Source: Phycisphaera sp.
GTDB lineage: Bacteria > Planctomycetota > Phycisphaerae > Phycisphaerales > UBA1924
Direction of reading: 5' to 3'
Assembly: GCA_020639255.1 (NCBI GenBank)
Contig: JACKGZ010000005.1
Coordinates: 124,001 to 188,000, forward strand
DNA: 64,000 nt
In this document: one piece after another, positions 63,050 through 64,000 of the stretch
Layout of the letters: every line of letters starts with the position of its first letter
Numbering within the stretch: position 1 is the stretch's first letter
Notes under the pieces: model-generated
What the model saw: the letters and a program-made list of their open reading frames with translations, nothing else
Database searches by the model: none
What the model was told of the DNA's origin: nothing
Translations under genes and position numbers: made by a program

Positions 63050-64000
63050 TCGATCAGGATGCGCTTGTTGATCTTGCCGTTGCGAGCGAGGTGATCGACG
63101 TTGACAAACACGTATTGCCCTTTGAGTTTGCGCACACCTTCCGGATACACAAACCGCCTCACGACCGCGGCCCCAGGTGCAAGCTGCGAGATCGGTGCGC
63201 CCTGCCTGGCGTAGCCGCGGGCCGATGCGCCGAGATCAAGATCGATGGGCTCGAGCGTTGTGTTGGTGACAACGGCTTCGACAGCGATGTCCTGGCCGTT
63301 GGGTGAAACGAGCGAACGCACATCGAGCTCGATACCTGACAGCGCGAGCTCGAACTTCGACGCGGCACGGATGCGCTCGGCAACAGGCCCCGAACTCAGG
63401 AGGACGTCGACCACGAGCTGCTTCTGCTCGGTCTGTTCAACCGTGGAGAAGTCGATCGCGATCGGGATGTTGACCGTTTCACCCGGGCCGGCGCTGAACC
63501 GCACCACGCGTGGCGTGATCTCCCAGCCCGACGGCCGACCGCTGGGCAGACGCGGGCCCGGTTCGGTGACGATCAGTGAGCCGTCGATCGCGACCGTCCA
63601 TGGGTTGGTGAGCGAGATCTGCCGATGATGCGGCCCGGGCACGGAATCGATCAGCGGATTGTCGAGCCGGATCGACGACGTGAAGAGCGCCAGATTGACA
63701 TCGATGCCCTCGATGAACACCGGCTCCGTCGAGATCGGGATCTCGTGGATATCGATGCCCTTGCCCTCGCCCACGTCGATGCGTGTCGGGCTGATCGTGC
63801 CGGATTCGTTGCCCCACATATCGATGACGGTGACATCATCCTCACCGAGGAAGATGCTAACCACGGCCTCGTCGAGCGGTGCGGTCTCGTTCCACGCGAC
63901 GAGCGCGCCGCCCCGTTCGCTCTCGGAGTCGACCGGTGTCAGCAGATACACGTGCGTGCCGGGTTGGAACGCGAGATTCGCAGACACACGGCGCCCTCGC
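63046..64000 (-). CDS. large beta-rich extracellular-type protein, N-terminus beyond window
   Basis: The frame is open to the right edge (an apparent GTG start at 63987 is not the true one, since RGRR continues upstream). About 318 C-terminal residues are visible. They show successive beta domains of the CARDB/NEW3 type: FSAGPGETVNIPIAIDFSTVEQ, VEAVVTNTTLEPIDLDLGAS, RRFVYPEGVRKLKGQYVFV. Such domains occur in surface proteins and peptidases. The last residues have no sorting signal. Function cannot be assigned without the missing part. Confidence 0.7.
   Translation of the reverse strand, partial: RGRRVSANLAFQPGTHVYLLTPVDSESERGGALVAWNETAPLDEAVVSIFLGEDDVTVIDMWGNESGTISPTRIDVGEGKGIDIHEIPISTEPVFIEGIDVNLALFTSSIRLDNPLIDSVPGPHHRQISLTNPWTVAIDGSLIVTEPGPRLPSGRPSGWEITPRVVRFSAGPGETVNIPIAIDFSTVEQTEQKQLVVDVLLSSGPVAERIRAASKFELALSGIELDVRSLVSPNGQDIAVEAVVTNTTLEPIDLDLGASARGYARQGAPISQLAPGAAVVRRFVYPEGVRKLKGQYVFVNVDHLARNGKINKRILID

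Overview
The window is GC-rich, densely coded bacterial DNA with no phage, insertion sequence, CRISPR array or rRNA. Several traits suggest a planctomycete of the Phycisphaerae type: secreted proteins ending in a degenerate PEP-CTERM-like tail (small hydrophobic patch plus RRR), a prepilin beginning with the FTLIELLVVIAIVALLIG type of N-terminus, a Hanks-type kinase with a DMG instead of DFG motif, and FolE2. This is inference from protein style; no marker gene settles it.

Layout. 1-4.2 kb: truncated DUF58 protein, a secreted coiled-coil protein, then a leftward run of a TIM-barrel protein, cytidylate kinase (cmk) and an acyltransferase (plsC). 4.3-8.2 kb: gcvH and a two-gene ABC exporter of the LolCDE/MacB type. 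8.2-10.2 kb: a leftward dinB-like, arsR-SRPBCC, membrane-protein run behind a promoter overlapped by a perfect 24-bp palindrome. 10.3-20.1 kb: DUF3465 protein, PEP-CTERM-like protein, uvrB, a GSCFA fusion protein, a small membrane protein, an FAD monooxygenase and uvrA. 20-25.3 kb: two YCII-like paralogues in tandem, a HIT-like protein, a MacB-type permease and a second PEP-CTERM-like protein. 25.3-34.7 kb: infC with a real terminator and apparently an AUC start, a Ser/Thr kinase, an APC transporter-USP fusion, uvrD/pcrA, and an unusual overlapping pair of an ATP-grasp enzyme and a membrane-embedded P-loop NTPase. 34.8-48.2 kb: a phosphohexomutase, dinG-type helicase and secreted esterase, then a long leftward run (LemA, M48 protease, membrane protein, folE2, PBP2, RodA, RsmG) that joins cell-wall elongation to ribosome modification. 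48.4-64 kb: membrane protein, truB with a GT39 glycosyltransferase, PAP2 phosphatase, tRNA-Ser(GGA), a Tat-exported oxidoreductase, alcohol dehydrogenase, an exported MsrB-MsrA, prepilin, a PQQ-type dehydrogenase with cytochrome c, recQ, bioY, a methyltransferase and a truncated repeat-type protein.

How it works together. Five DNA-repair enzymes (UvrA, UvrB, UvrD, DinG, RecQ) are scattered through the window. Each has a TANNNT hexamer 6-8 nt before its start codon and no Shine-Dalgarno sequence, the pattern expected of leaderless mRNAs. The same element appears before several other genes, while genes with longer leaders have clear GGAG/AAGGA sites. Many collinear genes overlap by 4 bp (ATGA or GTGA), indicating translational coupling.

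The best candidates for new biology are the leaderless promoter set, the infC AUC start, the P-loop NTPase/ATP-grasp pair, the arsR-SRPBCC fusion that keeps an internal ribosome binding site, and the GSCFA fusion.
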